The notes under the pieces are model-generated. The model made no database searches and was not told the DNA's origin. It saw only the letters and a list, made by a program, of their open reading frames with translations. A program made the position numbers and the translations under genes. This document shows, one piece after another, positions 27,842 through 40,463 of a stretch of 43,556 nt of DNA (position 1 is the first letter of the stretch; each line of letters opens with the position of its first letter). The DNA is from Bacillota bacterium (lineage in GTDB: Bacteria; Bacillota; Dethiobacteria; DTU022), in assembly GCA_018400435.1 (NCBI GenBank), contig JAGYMW010000008.1, positions 1-43,556 on the forward strand. The letters are read 5' to 3'.

Positions 27842-30709
27842 TTGACAGCCGGAAATATCGTCATCCGCGGGGCGAAAGAACACAATCTCAAAAATATCAA
27901 CCTCACTCTTCCCCGCAATAAATTAATTGTTTTTACCGGCCTCAGTGGTTCGGGTAAATCATCCCTTGCCTTCGATACTATATATGCCGAGGGACAGAGG
28001 CGTTACGTGGAATCTTTATCTGCCTACGCCCGCCAGTTTCTCGGCCAGATGGACAAGCCGGATGTCGACCAGATTGAGGGATTGTCACCGGCCATTTCCA
28101 TTGATCAGAAAACTGCATCCCGCAATCCACGTTCCACGGTGGGGACCGTTACCGAAATATATGATTATATCCGCCTGCTTTACGCCCGTATTGGCCATCC
28201 TTATTGCCCGAATTGCCACAAACCTATCAGCCAGCAGACCGTTCAGCAGATGGTCGATCAAATTGTTGACATGCCGCAGGATACACGCATTCAGGTGCTT
28301 GCACCGCTCGTGCGGAGCCGTAAAGGTGAATATTCAACTTTATTTGAAGAGATGCGTCGCAAAGGTTATGTCAGGGTCAGAGTTGACGGTGAGGTTCGCG
28401 ATCTCGAGGAAGAGATAACCCTCAACAAACAGAAGAAGCATAACATTGAAGTTGTAGTTGACCGCCTGGTAATTCGTGAAGGGATCCAGTCTCGTCTTGC
28501 CGATTCCCTGGAAACAGCCCTCAAATTGAGTGAGGGACTGGTTCTGGTTGAAGAAGTCGGCGGAACTGAGCTGATATTTAGTGAAAACTTTGCCTGCCCC
28601 GAATGCGGCTTCAGCTTTGAAGAGATCAGCCCGCGAATTTTTTCTTTTAACACCCCTTATGGGGCCTGTCCTGAATGCGGCGGTCTTGGAACAAAAGCGG
28701 AATTTTCTGCCGAGCTGGTCATTCCTAATCCCGTATTGTCACTGGCGGAAGGAGCAGTACAGCCCTGGGCAGGCCGCAATTATTACCAGCAGTTCCTCGA
28801 ATCGGCGGCGAAAGCCTGGGATATTGATCTTAAAAAACCGTTTAAGGATCTCAGCCCGGAGGAAAAGGACAAGCTACTATACGGATCTCCGGAGATAATC
28901 AATTTCCGTTACGTTAACTTTTTTAAAAGAGTACGCTTTTATCGCAAGGCCTTCCCTGGTATTCTTAAACTGATGGAAAGACGTTATGCGGAAACTTCAT
29001 CCGAGGATATGCGCAGTGAACTCGAGCGCTATATGGAGGTAAAAATTTGCCCGGCTTGTGAAGGGAAGCGGTTGAAACCAGCCAGCCTGGCTGTTTTGGT
29101 TAACGATACCAACATTGCCGATTTAACTGCCATGACCGTTAAAGAAGTCTCAATTTTTTTTGAGCGGCTCACACTCACACCGAGGGAAGCGCAGATTGCC
29201 AGACAGGTGCTTAAAGAAATTACCGAGCGGCTACAATTTTTGCGTAATGTAGGGCTGCAATACTTGACCCTTAATCGAGCAGCGGCAACTCTTTCCGGAG
29301 GCGAAGCACAGCGGATCAGGCTGGCTACCCAGATCGGATCCGGATTGACCGGTGTTATTTACATTCTTGACGAGCCGAGCATTGGTTTGCACCAGCGTGA
29401 CAATGCCAGGCTGATCGAAACCCTGAAAGCACTTCGTGATCTGGGTAACACAGTACTGGTAGTGGAGCATGATGAGGAAACCATCCGTAGTGCCGATGAG
29501 ATTGTCGACATCGGTCCGGGGGCGGGGGAAAGCGGTGGCAAAATTGTAGCCCAGGGATCCATCGATGATATTATGGCCGAGCCTTCTTCAATAACCGGTG
29601 ATTATCTGGCCGGCAGGCGCAGCGTGCCTCTTCCGGGGAAAAGGCGTCGGACTAATGATCGTTGGCTCTGGATCCGCGGCGCCCGCGAGCACAACCTGAA
29701 AAACATTGACGTAGGCATTCCCCTGGGGCTCTTTGTCTGCGTGGCCGGAGTGTCAGGATCGGGGAAGAGTACTTTGATCAATGAAATCCTGGCTCGCTCT
29801 CTATCCCGCATCCTGCACCGCTCCCGTCAGCAGGCCGGTGAACATGCAGGCCTGGAGGGAGTAGAACACCTGGACAAGGTGATTGAAATTGATCAGTCGC
29901 CAATAGGCCGCACCCCTCGTTCCAATCCGGCTACTTATACCGGTTTGTTTGATGGCATCCGCGAAATTTATGCCAAAACACCGGAAGCCCGCCGCCGCGG
30001 TTACCGGCCCGGTCGTTTCAGCTTCAATGTAAAGGGAGGCCGCTGCGAAGCATGCCGGGGGGACGGCATCCTACGGATTGAAATGCATTTTTTGCCGGAT
30101 GTATACATTCCCTGTGAAGTCTGCCGTGGTAAAAGATATAACCGTGAAACCCTGGAAGTGCGTTATAAGGGGAAAAATATTGCTGACGTTCTGAATATGA
30201 CGGTTGAAGAAGCCCTTGAATTTTTCGCTCCCATCCCGAAACTGCAGCGTAAGCTGCAGGTGCTATATGATGTAGGCCTCGGGTATATTCGCCTCGGCCA
30301 GCCGGCGACTACCCTTTCCGGTGGTGAAGCTCAGCGGGTCAAGCTGGCCACGGAGCTTTCCAGACGCAGCAACGGACGCAGCCTTTATATTCTTGATGAG
30401 CCAACGACCGGACTTCACCTGGATGATATCAAAAAGCTACTTAAAATCTTGGAAAGGCTCGTTGAGAACGGCAATACGGTAGTTGTAATTGAGCATAATC
30501 TTGAAGTACTCAAGCGGGCCGATTATCTTATTGATCTGGGTCCCGAAGGCGGTGACGGTGGCGGGGAAGTAGTGGCTGCCGGTTCGCCGGAAGAAGTTGC
30601 CGCCTGCAGCAGTTCTTATACAGGGCAGTGGCTGGTCGGTATACTTTCACATCTTTCAAGCAAGCGGGTCAAAACCCGTAAAGGGAGGAAAAAGACCGCC
30701 GCTTCATAA
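27842..30709 (+). CDS. uvrA: Excinuclease ABC subunit A
   Basis: [67 protein letters not shown], zinc-finger CxxC motifs, two ABC signature motifs. Confidence 0.98.
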   Translation: MTAGNIVIRGAKEHNLKNINLTLPRNKLIVFTGLSGSGKSSLAFDTIYAEGQRRYVESLSAYARQFLGQMDKPDVDQIEGLSPAISIDQKTASRNPRSTVGTVTEIYDYIRLLYARIGHPYCPNCHKPISQQTVQQMVDQIVDMPQDTRIQVLAPLVRSRKGEYSTLFEEMRRKGYVRVRVDGEVRDLEEEITLNKQKKHNIEVVVDRLVIREGIQSRLADSLETALKLSEGLVLVEEVGGTELIFSENFACPECGFSFEEISPRIFSFNTPYGACPECGGLGTKAEFSAELVIPNPVLSLAEGAVQPWAGRNYYQQFLESAAKAWDIDLKKPFKDLSPEEKDKLLYGSPEIINFRYVNFFKRVRFYRKAFPGILKLMERRYAETSSEDMRSELERYMEVKICPACEGKRLKPASLAVLVNDTNIADLTAMTVKEVSIFFERLTLTPREAQIARQVLKEITERLQFLRNVGLQYLTLNRAAATLSGGEAQRIRLATQIGSGLTGVIYILDEPSIGLHQRDNARLIETLKALRDLGNTVLVVEHDEETIRSADEIVDIGPGAGESGGKIVAQGSIDDIMAEPSSITGDYLAGRRSVPLPGKRRRTNDRWLWIRGAREHNLKNIDVGIPLGLFVCVAGVSGSGKSTLINEILARSLSRILHRSRQQAGEHAGLEGVEHLDKVIEIDQSPIGRTPRSNPATYTGLFDGIREIYAKTPEARRRGYRPGRFSFNVKGGRCEACRGDGILRIEMHFLPDVYIPCEVCRGKRYNRETLEVRYKGKNIADVLNMTVEEALEFFAPIPKLQRKLQVLYDVGLGYIRLGQPATTLSGGEAQRVKLATELSRRSNGRSLYILDEPTTGLHLDDIKKLLKILERLVENGNTVVVIEHNLEVLKRADYLIDLGPEGGDGGGEVVAAGSPEEVAACSSSYTGQWLVGILSHLSSKRVKTRKGRKKTAAS

Positions 30710-30764
30710 AAAATATAAAATGGTTTTCCGGATCACATGAAAAGGCAGGATTGGCGCAATTAAA

Positions 30765-32639
30765 TTGTGCGGAATGAATATGAACAATCAACTCAGGAAA
30801 AAAGTATCGCGTCTTCCCGATCTGCCCGGTGTTTACCTTCTTAAAAATGGGCAGGGCCGGGTTATTTATGTCGGGAAAGCCATTTCTCTCCACCGCAGGG
30901 TTCGTTCTTATCTCGTCGAAAGCCGGGCTGCTGCACCCCGTCTGAAATCGCTGCAGGAAAAATGGGAAGAAATTGATTATATAGTGACTGATTCCGAGGT
31001 AGAAGCACTGATCCTAGAGTGTAACCTGATCAAGGAATACAGCCCCCGGTTTAACGTTCTGTTGAAGGATGACAAGGATTATCCCTATTTAATTATTACC
31101 CCCGAACTTTACCCGCGTCTCGAGTTGCTGCGGCTTTCCCAGAAGGGTAACCGCAGGGCCCGTTATCAGCCGTTTCCAGGTAAGGAGGAGCTTCGTTTTG
31201 GTCCCTACACGGACGTGGGTGCGGTTCGGGAAACTATGCAGTTATTAAATTCTGTGTTTCCTCTCCGCCGCTGCAGGCAGCCGCTGGACGGCAGCCCGGT
31301 TCCAAGTCGGCCCTGCCTTAATTTCCAGATGAAGCGCTGCCTGGCCCCCTGCCGGGGACGAGAGGCTGTTTCCCCCGCTGAATATGATCGGGTTGTTTCT
31401 CAGGTAATTCTTTTTTTAAGGGGTCGCTACGATGAACTGGAGAAAAAGTTAAAAAAACAGATGGGAAAAGCGGCAGCTGCTCAGCATTTCGAAGAAGCCG
31501 CCGGCCTGAGAGACAGGCTGCAGTCTTTGCGTAAAGTTACCGGTCAGCAGCAAAAAATGCTTTCAGCAGCCAATAAAACCGACCGGGACATAATTGCCCT
31601 GGTCCGTTACGAGAAGAAAACGGCAGTTCACCTGTTTCGGGTCAGGGGTGGCAAATTGCTGAGCCGGGATCATTTCCCGCTTTCCGGGACCGGTGATGTG
31701 GCTGATAATGAAGTTATGGCTTCTTTTATTAAAAACTATTACAACCGGGCGGAAGAAGTACCTGCTGAAATTGTTCTTTCCGTCAGTCCTGCTGAAACCG
31801 ACCTGCTGGAGGAATGGCTGTGGGGAAAACGGGGACGCAGGGTTACTCTTCGGCAGCCGCGACGGGGTAACCTGAAAAAGCTGACTGAACTGGCCGAGCG
31901 CAACGGATTTCTGCGTCTCCAGGAAGAGGAAGAACGCCGGAAGATGAGAATAGAAGAACCTTTGCAGGAATTGGCCCACCTTTGCAGGTTGCCGGAGGCT
32001 CCTTCTCGCATCGAAGCCTATGATATTTCTCATCTCCGTGGCGGCCAGGCCGTAGGAGCGATGGTCGTTTTCCAAAACGGAGAGCCGGATAAAACAGCTT
32101 ACCGTCACTTTAATATCAGGGAAGCTCCCGCCGGTGACGATTACGGAGCCCTGCGTGAAGTACTGACCAGGCGAAGCAAAAAGAAGAAGTGGCCACGACC
32201 TGATTTAATCCTGGTCGACGGAGGCAGAGGCCAGCTGCGCGTTGTCAGAGAAACACTACGTGATACCAGATTGACAGGTGTTTCCCTGGTTGCCCTGGCT
32301 AAAAATCCAGACCGTCTGTTCATGGAACAGTCAACACTGCCAGCGCGACTGGCCCCCGATGACTCACTGTTGCAGCTTCTGCAGCGCATCCGTGATGAGG
32401 CGCACCGATTTGCTGTCACCAGCCACAGGCAGCGGCGAGAACGCAGCGAAATTCGTTCAAAGCTTGAGAATATCCCCGGTGTCGGACCTACCCGCAGGGC
32501 TGCGATCCTTTCTCACTTTGGGCGTGTCGAGGATATTCAAAGGGCAACACCGGAACAGCTGCTGGCGGTGCCCGGGATCAGCGCTGCTCTGGCTGCTGTT
32601 GTCTACAACGAGCTGCACAGGGGGGAGAAAAGGGCCTGA
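30765..32639 (+). CDS. uvrC: Excinuclease ABC subunit C
   Basis: GIY-YIG LPDLPGVYLLKNGQGRVIYVGKAISLHRRVRSYL, ECNLIKEYSPRFNVLLKDDKDYPYL, C-terminal HhH. Confidence 0.97.
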   Translation: MCGMNMNNQLRKKVSRLPDLPGVYLLKNGQGRVIYVGKAISLHRRVRSYLVESRAAAPRLKSLQEKWEEIDYIVTDSEVEALILECNLIKEYSPRFNVLLKDDKDYPYLIITPELYPRLELLRLSQKGNRRARYQPFPGKEELRFGPYTDVGAVRETMQLLNSVFPLRRCRQPLDGSPVPSRPCLNFQMKRCLAPCRGREAVSPAEYDRVVSQVILFLRGRYDELEKKLKKQMGKAAAAQHFEEAAGLRDRLQSLRKVTGQQQKMLSAANKTDRDIIALVRYEKKTAVHLFRVRGGKLLSRDHFPLSGTGDVADNEVMASFIKNYYNRAEEVPAEIVLSVSPAETDLLEEWLWGKRGRRVTLRQPRRGNLKKLTELAERNGFLRLQEEEERRKMRIEEPLQELAHLCRLPEAPSRIEAYDISHLRGGQAVGAMVVFQNGEPDKTAYRHFNIREAPAGDDYGALREVLTRRSKKKKWPRPDLILVDGGRGQLRVVRETLRDTRLTGVSLVALAKNPDRLFMEQSTLPARLAPDDSLLQLLQRIRDEAHRFAVTSHRQRRERSEIRSKLENIPGVGPTRRAAILSHFGRVEDIQRATPEQLLAVPGISAALAAVVYNELHRGEKRA

Positions 32640-32799
32640 CTTTACGATAAGTAGTATTCATGAAAAGGGATCACAATGCGGTCACGAACAAAATTGCGGT
32701 ATATGCTATACTATTGCTACACAGCAAACCTTTTCGTTCAACTGCTGCTCTTCAAGGTTTCAGGTGGTTGGAAGGGAAAACACTGCGGAGGATTAAACA

Positions 32800-33657
32800 A
32801 TGAGCTTTCGATTAATTGCCGCCGATCTTGATGATACGCTGCTTAATGATGAAGCAAAGATCTCCGTCCGAAACCGGCAGGCCATCAGGCAGGCTGTAGA
32901 CAGGGGAATATTATTTGTTATTGCTACCGGCCGGATGTATAGAACCAGTTTCCCCTTTATAAGGGATCTGGGCTTCGACGGTGATGTCCCGATGATTAAT
33001 TGCCACGGAGCCCTGGTAAAAATGTCTTCAAGCGAAGAAGTTATTCTCAGGCAACCCCTGGTTATGGAAATGGCTGCTGCAGTTGTCGAGGCGGTTGAAG
33101 AAAACGGTTGCTACGCCAGCCTCTTTTCAGATGATCTTATTTATATCAAGGAGGAAGGGGAGCATTCCAGGTTCTACAGGCAGCTGGCCGATGTAAAACT
33201 GCAGATAACCGGTGATCTGCAGCGATTTTTACAGAGCCGGGAGATAATGCCGGATAAAATAAGCGTAATATGCCCGGATGGCAGTCTTGATAAAATAGCC
33301 TCTGTTTTAAAGGTCCGTTTTGGAGACAAGCTGTCCATGCTGCAGGCCCGCCCATTCTTTCTTGACATAACTGATCGAAAAGCTACCAAGGGTCAGGCTC
33401 TGCGCTGGCTGGCCGGAATAAAGGGTATTAAAAAGGAAGAAATACTGGCCTTTGGTGATGGACACAATGATCTGGATATGCTCGGCTACGCCGGTCTTGG
33501 CGTGGCCGTTGCCAATGCCAAACCGGAATTACTTGAAGTGGCCGACCTGGTTACCGCAGCCAACAGCAGGGATGGTGTTGCGGATGTTATCGAACAGTAT
33601 GTCCTCCATCGCAGCACTTTTAAACAGAATGGTTCCATTGATCACAAGGGAGGCTGA
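32800..33657 (+). CDS. Cof-type HAD-superfamily hydrolase
   Basis: LIAADLDDTLLNDEAKISVRNRQAI, ATGRMY, AFGDGHNDLDMLGYAGLGVAVANAKPE. Confidence 0.93.
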   Translation: MSFRLIAADLDDTLLNDEAKISVRNRQAIRQAVDRGILFVIATGRMYRTSFPFIRDLGFDGDVPMINCHGALVKMSSSEEVILRQPLVMEMAAAVVEAVEENGCYASLFSDDLIYIKEEGEHSRFYRQLADVKLQITGDLQRFLQSREIMPDKISVICPDGSLDKIASVLKVRFGDKLSMLQARPFFLDITDRKATKGQALRWLAGIKGIKKEEILAFGDGHNDLDMLGYAGLGVAVANAKPELLEVADLVTAANSRDGVADVIEQYVLHRSTFKQNGSIDHKGG

Positions 33658-33680
33658 TTGCCATTGCTGAAGAAGATGTC

Positions 33681-34526
33681 ATGAGGATTGTGCTGATTAC
33701 CGGTTTGTCCGGAGCAGGTAAAAGTTTTGCTCTGAACTGTTTTGAAGATCTGGGTTATTACTGTGTTGATAATATGCCGCCTACGTTAATCCCCAAGTTT
33801 GCCGAACTATTTATCCAATCTGAAAATAAAAAAGTAGCCCTGGTCTGTGATATGCGTGGTGCAGCCTTTTTTGAAGATCTTTTTATTGCTCTCAGGGAAC
33901 TGGAAACCGGTGGGATCGATTATGAAATCCTTTTTCTTACTGCCGAAGATGATGTCCTGATCAGGCGTTTCAAGGAGACGCGCCGCCGTCATCCCCTTGC
34001 CGACCTGAACCTGCCGGAAGCAATTCAAAAAGAACGGGAAGTTTTAAGTGAACTGCGGGGCAGAGCCAACCAGGTTATAGACACATCTTATCTCAAGCCG
34101 TGGGAATTGAAAAACCGCATAGTCGAGACCTATGAACCGGGTCAGCGTGATAAAAACATGCAGATCCGGATCATATCTTTCGGTTTCAAGTACGGCCTTC
34201 CTATCGATGTTGATCTTGTTTTTGACGTACGCTTTTTACCTAATCCCCATTATGTCGATCATCTTAAGCCGCTCACCGGGGAAGATGAACAGGTCAGGTC
34301 ATATCTCTGGCGATGGCCTGAAACAGTTAAGTATTTTCAGATGGTCAAAGAACTTCTTGATTTTTCCATTCCCTACTATGTCAAAGAGGGTAAAACAAAC
34401 CTGGTTATTGCCATTGGTTGTACAGGCGGGCATCACAGATCAGTTGTCCTGGCCGATGAATTGGGCCACGAGCTTGGGGCTCGTTACAACCTTTTTGTTG
34501 AGCACAGGGATATAGATAAAAATTAA
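33681..34526 (+). CDS. rapZ: RapZ/YvcJ nucleotide-binding protein
   Basis: LITGLSGAGKSFALNCFEDLGYYCVDNMPPTLIPKF, DVRFLPNPHYVDHLKPLTGEDE, IAIGCTGGHHRSVVLADEL. Confidence 0.96.
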   Translation: MRIVLITGLSGAGKSFALNCFEDLGYYCVDNMPPTLIPKFAELFIQSENKKVALVCDMRGAAFFEDLFIALRELETGGIDYEILFLTAEDDVLIRRFKETRRRHPLADLNLPEAIQKEREVLSELRGRANQVIDTSYLKPWELKNRIVETYEPGQRDKNMQIRIISFGFKYGLPIDVDLVFDVRFLPNPHYVDHLKPLTGEDEQVRSYLWRWPETVKYFQMVKELLDFSIPYYVKEGKTNLVIAIGCTGGHHRSVVLADELGHELGARYNLFVEHRDIDKN

Positions 34527-34549
34527 TCCCGGCGGAGGAATGGGCGCAG

Positions 34550-35518
34550 GTGTCTTTAACTACACAAATCAAACATGAACTGGTTCGCCAGAAAAATACT
34601 TTGCTCTGCTGCAGCTCATGGGAGCTGAAAGCCCTTCTGCTGAGGCGCGGTTATTATACTATAGGCAGCGGGACTCACATTTTGAGCATAGCGGTCGAAG
34701 ATAATGCTGTTGCACGGCGGCTTTTTAACCTGCTCCGTGAGGCCGGTGTAGAAGCTCCGCTGATAATCAGACAGCAGGAACGCAGGCTTGGTTTAATCCG
34801 TTTTCTGGTTCAGGTACTCGGGAAGGAACAGATCGATGCCCTGCTGATCTATCTGGACTTAAAAGAAGCTGGGCGCCAGATCGGTTTCTACAGGAGAAAA
34901 ACTGCGCTGCCGAGGCGGTTTTGCTGTCAAAAGGCTTTTTTAAGAGGACTTTTCCTTGCCGGCGGGAGTGTGAGTGTTTCGAAGCGGTCCGGTTACCATC
35001 TGGAGTTAAACTGCGGCAGCAGCGAAGATGCCGAAATCTATTGTCGGGCTCTAAAAAGCTTCAACCTTTTTCCCCTATCTAGAAAAAGGAAAAATGATTC
35101 TTTTATCTATTTTAAAAATGCAGAAGCTGTTGCCGATTTTTTGCGGATCATCGAAGCGGGAGGGACACTTTTGCAGCTCGAAAGCATGCGTGTTGTAAAA
35201 AGTATGCGTAACCGAGTCAACCGACTTGTGAATTGCGAAACGGCAAACTTGGAAAAGGTGGTTGCATCCGCCCAGCATCAGCTTGAGATAATCGAACAAA
35301 TTGATCATTTGATTGGGCTTAAGAATATTCCCCTTCCCCTGCAGGAAGCAGCTATGGCTCGCAAAAGCCACCCGGAAGCATCATTGAAAGAACTTGGTGA
35401 GTTATGTGATCCTCCAATCAGCAAATCGGCTGTAAATCACCGTTACCGCCGTCTTGAAAAAATTGCAGAAAAAACAGCTGCCTCTGGCACAAGCAAAAAG
35501 CATGCCAGCCGGAAGTAA
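34550..35518 (+). CDS. whiA: WhiA transcriptional regulator/sporulation-type factor
   Basis: LAGLIDADG-derived fold (FLRGLFLAGGSVSVSKRSGYHLEL), NCETANLEKVVASAQHQLEIIEQI, C-terminal HTH (SLKELGELCDPPISKSAVNHRYRRLEKIA). Confidence 0.93.
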   Translation: MSLTTQIKHELVRQKNTLLCCSSWELKALLLRRGYYTIGSGTHILSIAVEDNAVARRLFNLLREAGVEAPLIIRQQERRLGLIRFLVQVLGKEQIDALLIYLDLKEAGRQIGFYRRKTALPRRFCCQKAFLRGLFLAGGSVSVSKRSGYHLELNCGSSEDAEIYCRALKSFNLFPLSRKRKNDSFIYFKNAEAVADFLRIIEAGGTLLQLESMRVVKSMRNRVNRLVNCETANLEKVVASAQHQLEIIEQIDHLIGLKNIPLPLQEAAMARKSHPEASLKELGELCDPPISKSAVNHRYRRLEKIAEKTAASGTSKKHASRK

Positions 35519-35656
35519 AAGGGCAGGATTTCTAATCGCGCATGTCGAAATAGGATATCATCAGGACGGTCTTTCAGGTCCTGTCTGCCCGAAAGCCCCA
35601 CAATCAGCTATGACATTTCATCCGTGGGAAAATATCTGTGAACAGGAGAATCAGCG

Positions 35657-37090
35657 GTGAAACTTGATCATAATCTGAAACTTGAACAGACCCAGAAGCT
35701 GATTATTACTCCGGAGCTCAAACTGGCTATTACCCTGCTTCAGTATTCCACCCTTGAACTGCAAGATCACATCCAGGAAGAACTTATCAATAACCCGGTG
35801 CTGGAGATTCAGGATAACAGGGAAGAGGAAATAAATGAACCGGCTGATATGAGCGAAGAACCTGAACAGGAAAAGACAAACGATGATGAATTCCCCTGGG
35901 AAGAATATTTCCGCGATATGGATCTGGATACGTCTTTTTCGCGGGGCGGTTTGAAAATAACGAACGAGGAAAGGCCTTCTGTTGAAAACTGTTCCGCAGC
36001 CGGGGGTACTATGCTCGAAGATCTGTTGAGCCAGCTGCGCATGCTTTCCCTGAGTGAATGTCAGTACAGAATTACCGCTTTTCTTGCCGGCAACCTTGAT
36101 CACAAAGGTTATCTACAGGATGAAGTTGAGGATCTCGCCGCTGCCCTTGGTGCACCAGCGAAAGAACTGGAAGAGGCACTGGCTATATTACAGAAATTAG
36201 AACCAACAGGCATCGGGTGCCGAAACCTGCAGGAATGCCTTTTGCTTCAGCTTAAAAGAATAGAGAAGGTTCCCGAACAAGCCCTGGAAATTGTTAAGAG
36301 ATATTTACCGGCAGCTGCGGACGGCCGCTTTGCTTACATTTCTTCTCGCCTTGGTTGTACCGAGGAAGAGATTGAAGAAGCAGTTTCTCTCATCCGCACT
36401 TTGAACCCCAAACCGGGCAGTATCTTCGGCGGAGGGGATGAAACACGTTATATTGTGCCAGATGTAATTGTTGAAAAAGTCGACGATCGTTATGTGGTCA
36501 TGGGTAACGATAACAGTGTCCCTCAGCTGACAATCAGCCCTTTTTATCGGCGCATGCTTTCCGGCGGTGCTGCTGATGAAAAATTGACTTCGTTCATCAA
36601 AAATAAAATTGAGAGAGCTTACTGGCTGATTCGCAGTATCGAACAGAGACGTCTTACCCTGTTCAGAGTTTCTCAGCAAATTGTTGACATCCAGAGGCCT
36701 TTTTTGGATGAAGGTATAAAAAAATTGAAACCCTTAACCCTCAAGGAAGTGGCCTTTGATGTGGGAGTACACGAGTCGACAGTAAGCAGAGCTACAGCCA
36801 ATAAATACATCCAAACTCCACGCGGTCTTTTCCCCCTCAAATTTTTCTTTTCCAGCAGTATAAGTGGAAGTGAGGGGGCAGATTATTCCTCGCGCAGTAT
36901 TAAAAAATATATTCATGAGCTGGTAGATGCTGAAGATCCGGGTAAACCACTCAGCGATCAGCTCCTCGCGGAGATACTTCGAGAAAAGGGTATCAGCATT
37001 TCCAGGAGAACTGTTGCCAAATACCGGGAGGAAATCTCCATTCCCGCTTCATACAAGAGGCGTCGTAATACGACTGTCGGGAGGAAGTAA
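35657..37090 (+). CDS. rpoN: RNA polymerase sigma-54 factor
   Basis: N-terminal QTQKLIITPELKLAITLLQYSTLELQDHIQEELINNPVLE; LKPLTLKEVAFDVGVHESTVSRATANKYIQTPRG; RpoN box SRRTVAKYREE. Confidence 0.96.
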   Translation: MKLDHNLKLEQTQKLIITPELKLAITLLQYSTLELQDHIQEELINNPVLEIQDNREEEINEPADMSEEPEQEKTNDDEFPWEEYFRDMDLDTSFSRGGLKITNEERPSVENCSAAGGTMLEDLLSQLRMLSLSECQYRITAFLAGNLDHKGYLQDEVEDLAAALGAPAKELEEALAILQKLEPTGIGCRNLQECLLLQLKRIEKVPEQALEIVKRYLPAAADGRFAYISSRLGCTEEEIEEAVSLIRTLNPKPGSIFGGGDETRYIVPDVIVEKVDDRYVVMGNDNSVPQLTISPFYRRMLSGGAADEKLTSFIKNKIERAYWLIRSIEQRRLTLFRVSQQIVDIQRPFLDEGIKKLKPLTLKEVAFDVGVHESTVSRATANKYIQTPRGLFPLKFFFSSSISGSEGADYSSRSIKKYIHELVDAEDPGKPLSDQLLAEILREKGISISRRTVAKYREEISIPASYKRRRNTTVGRK

Positions 37091-37096
37091 AAGAAA

Positions 37097-38281
37097 ATGA
37101 TTAGCAAAAAAAGCATAGAAGACGTTGAGGTTGAGGGAAAAAAAATATTAATGCGGAGCGATTTCAACGTTCCGCTGGAGAGCGGACGAGTCCGTGATGA
37201 CACCAGAATCAAAGCAGCCGTGCCAACCATACAATCCCTGATTAACAGGGGGGCAAGGGTAGTGCTGGCTTCCCACCTGGGGCGCCCGGGAGGAGAACCG
37301 AAACCGGAACTGAAAATGAATCCGGTTGCTGATAGGCTGGCCTTGATTCTCGGCCGGCCGGTTCATAAAATCGACTCCGTTGCCGGCCCTGAAGTTAATA
37401 AAAAGGTTGTAGAAATGCAAGAAGGGGAAGTTTTGATCCTGGAAAACCTGCGTTTTGAAAAAGGGGAAGAGAAAAATGATCCCCAATTTGCCCGCCTTCT
37501 GGCTGAACCTTTTGATCTCTTTGTCAATGATGCTTTTGGCACTGCCCACCGCGCCCATGCTTCGACAGCAGGAGTGGCGTCCTTTCTGCCGGCTGTAGCC
37601 GGACTGCTGATGAAAAAAGAGATTGAAGAACTGAGCCGTTGTTTGAACGATCCGGCTCGCCCGCTGACGGCAATCATTGGTGGAGCCAAGGTCTCAGGTA
37701 AGATTAATGTAATCCGCCGCTTCCTGGATCTGGCCGACAATCTTCTGCTTGGAGGTGGCATGGCTAACACTTTCCTTGTGGCTGACGGTTTTACCCTGGG
37801 TGATTCTTTTTATGAGGAAGAAATGGTTGAAGAGGCAGCTGATCTTCTTGATGAGAGCGAAGAAAGTGGGTGCTGTTTGCTCCTGCCTGTTGATCTGGCA
37901 GTGACGAAAGAGCTTAAGACGGGTTCCTCCTTCAAAAATTTAAGCCCCGAAGAGGTGGAAGAAGGTGGCAAGGCGGTTGATATCGGACCGGAAACTGTTG
38001 CATTATTTGGCGATATTATTGCCGACGCTGCTATGATCGTTTGGAATGGTCCAATGGGAGTATTTGAGGTGCCGCCTTTTGACAGTGGTACGGCTGGTGT
38101 GGCTGCCGCGATAGCCGGCAGTGAAGCTTATTCAGTAGTCGGAGGGGGAGATCTGGTTGCTGCCCTGGAAGGGCTTGGATTGACTGAAAAAATTAATTTT
38201 ATATCCACCGGCGGCGGGGCTACTCTGGAATTTTGGGAAGGGAAAGAACTGCCGGGAATTGCGGTGCTGCAGGATAAATAA
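37097..38281 (+). CDS. pgk: Phosphoglycerate kinase
   Basis: KILMRSDFNVPLESGRVRDDTRIKAAVPTI, ASHLGRPGG, NDAFGTAHRAHAST, NGPMGVFEVPPFDSGT. Confidence 0.98.
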   Translation: MISKKSIEDVEVEGKKILMRSDFNVPLESGRVRDDTRIKAAVPTIQSLINRGARVVLASHLGRPGGEPKPELKMNPVADRLALILGRPVHKIDSVAGPEVNKKVVEMQEGEVLILENLRFEKGEEKNDPQFARLLAEPFDLFVNDAFGTAHRAHASTAGVASFLPAVAGLLMKKEIEELSRCLNDPARPLTAIIGGAKVSGKINVIRRFLDLADNLLLGGGMANTFLVADGFTLGDSFYEEEMVEEAADLLDESEESGCCLLLPVDLAVTKELKTGSSFKNLSPEEVEEGGKAVDIGPETVALFGDIIADAAMIVWNGPMGVFEVPPFDSGTAGVAAAIAGSEAYSVVGGGDLVAALEGLGLTEKINFISTGGGATLEFWEGKELPGIAVLQDK

Positions 38282-38324
38282 AAACCGTAATGGTGCCGGC
38301 TGAACAAAACCGGGAGGAATAACC

Positions 38325-39098
38325 ATGAAGCTGATTATTGCTGCGAACTGGAAAATGCATAAGACAGCAGCCGAAACGGTTGCTTTTTGTCACGATTTTT
38401 GTCGTAACCTTGAGAGGTACAAAGGAATTGATATTTTGCTTTGTCCGCCCTTTACTGCCCTGGATGCCGCGGCAGATGCCTTATCCGGGACAACGGTGAA
38501 GCTGGGAGCGCAGAATATATACTGGGAAAATGAGGGAGCATTTACAGGAGAAATATCTGCCCCCATGCTCCTTGAACACAGGGTTGAGTTTGTGATCATC
38601 GGGCACTCTGAAAGGCGGCATCTAATGGGTGAAACCGACAGCCAGGTTCATAAAAAAATGCGATCTGCGTTAAACAGCGGTCTCAGGCCGATTCTCTGCG
38701 TTGGCGAAACGGAGGAAGAAAGGAAGCAGCAGGCTACTGCCTCAGTGCTGGAACGTCAGCTTAGAGGAGCTCTGGAAGGCCTGGATCCTGCTGAAACTGA
38801 AAGCCTGGTCATAGCCTACGAGCCGGTTTGGGCTATCGGTTCCGGCCAGGCAGCTTCTGCTGATGATGCTGAAGAGGCCGCCCTTCTGATCCGGGAAATG
38901 GTCAAAAAGTTGCTGGGGGAAAGATCTGCAGCGGGACTGCGGATCCAGTATGGAGGTAGTGTTAAGGACAGCAACATCGGTCTCTTTGTCAGAATGCCTT
39001 CTATTGACGGGGCTCTGGTTGGCGGGGCCAGCCTGCAGGCAGAATCATTCAGGGCGCTCATCAGTGCTGCCGGTGATTCTTTAGCCGAGGGGAAATGA
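38325..39098 (+). CDS. tpiA: Triosephosphate isomerase
   Basis: IIAANWKMHKT, GHSERRHLMGETD, AYEPVWAIGSGQAA, YGGSVKDSN. Confidence 0.98.
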   Translation: MKLIIAANWKMHKTAAETVAFCHDFCRNLERYKGIDILLCPPFTALDAAADALSGTTVKLGAQNIYWENEGAFTGEISAPMLLEHRVEFVIIGHSERRHLMGETDSQVHKKMRSALNSGLRPILCVGETEEERKQQATASVLERQLRGALEGLDPAETESLVIAYEPVWAIGSGQAASADDAEEAALLIREMVKKLLGERSAAGLRIQYGGSVKDSNIGLFVRMPSIDGALVGGASLQAESFRALISAAGDSLAEGK

Positions 39099-39169
39099 TC
39101 TGATTTTATAAATAAAGGGCGGTTACAATAACTACAGAATTGAAGAGTATAGATGGGGAGTGATCTTAA

Positions 39170-40450
<1,281 letters not shown>

Positions 40451-40463
40451 TTCCTACCAGCCA

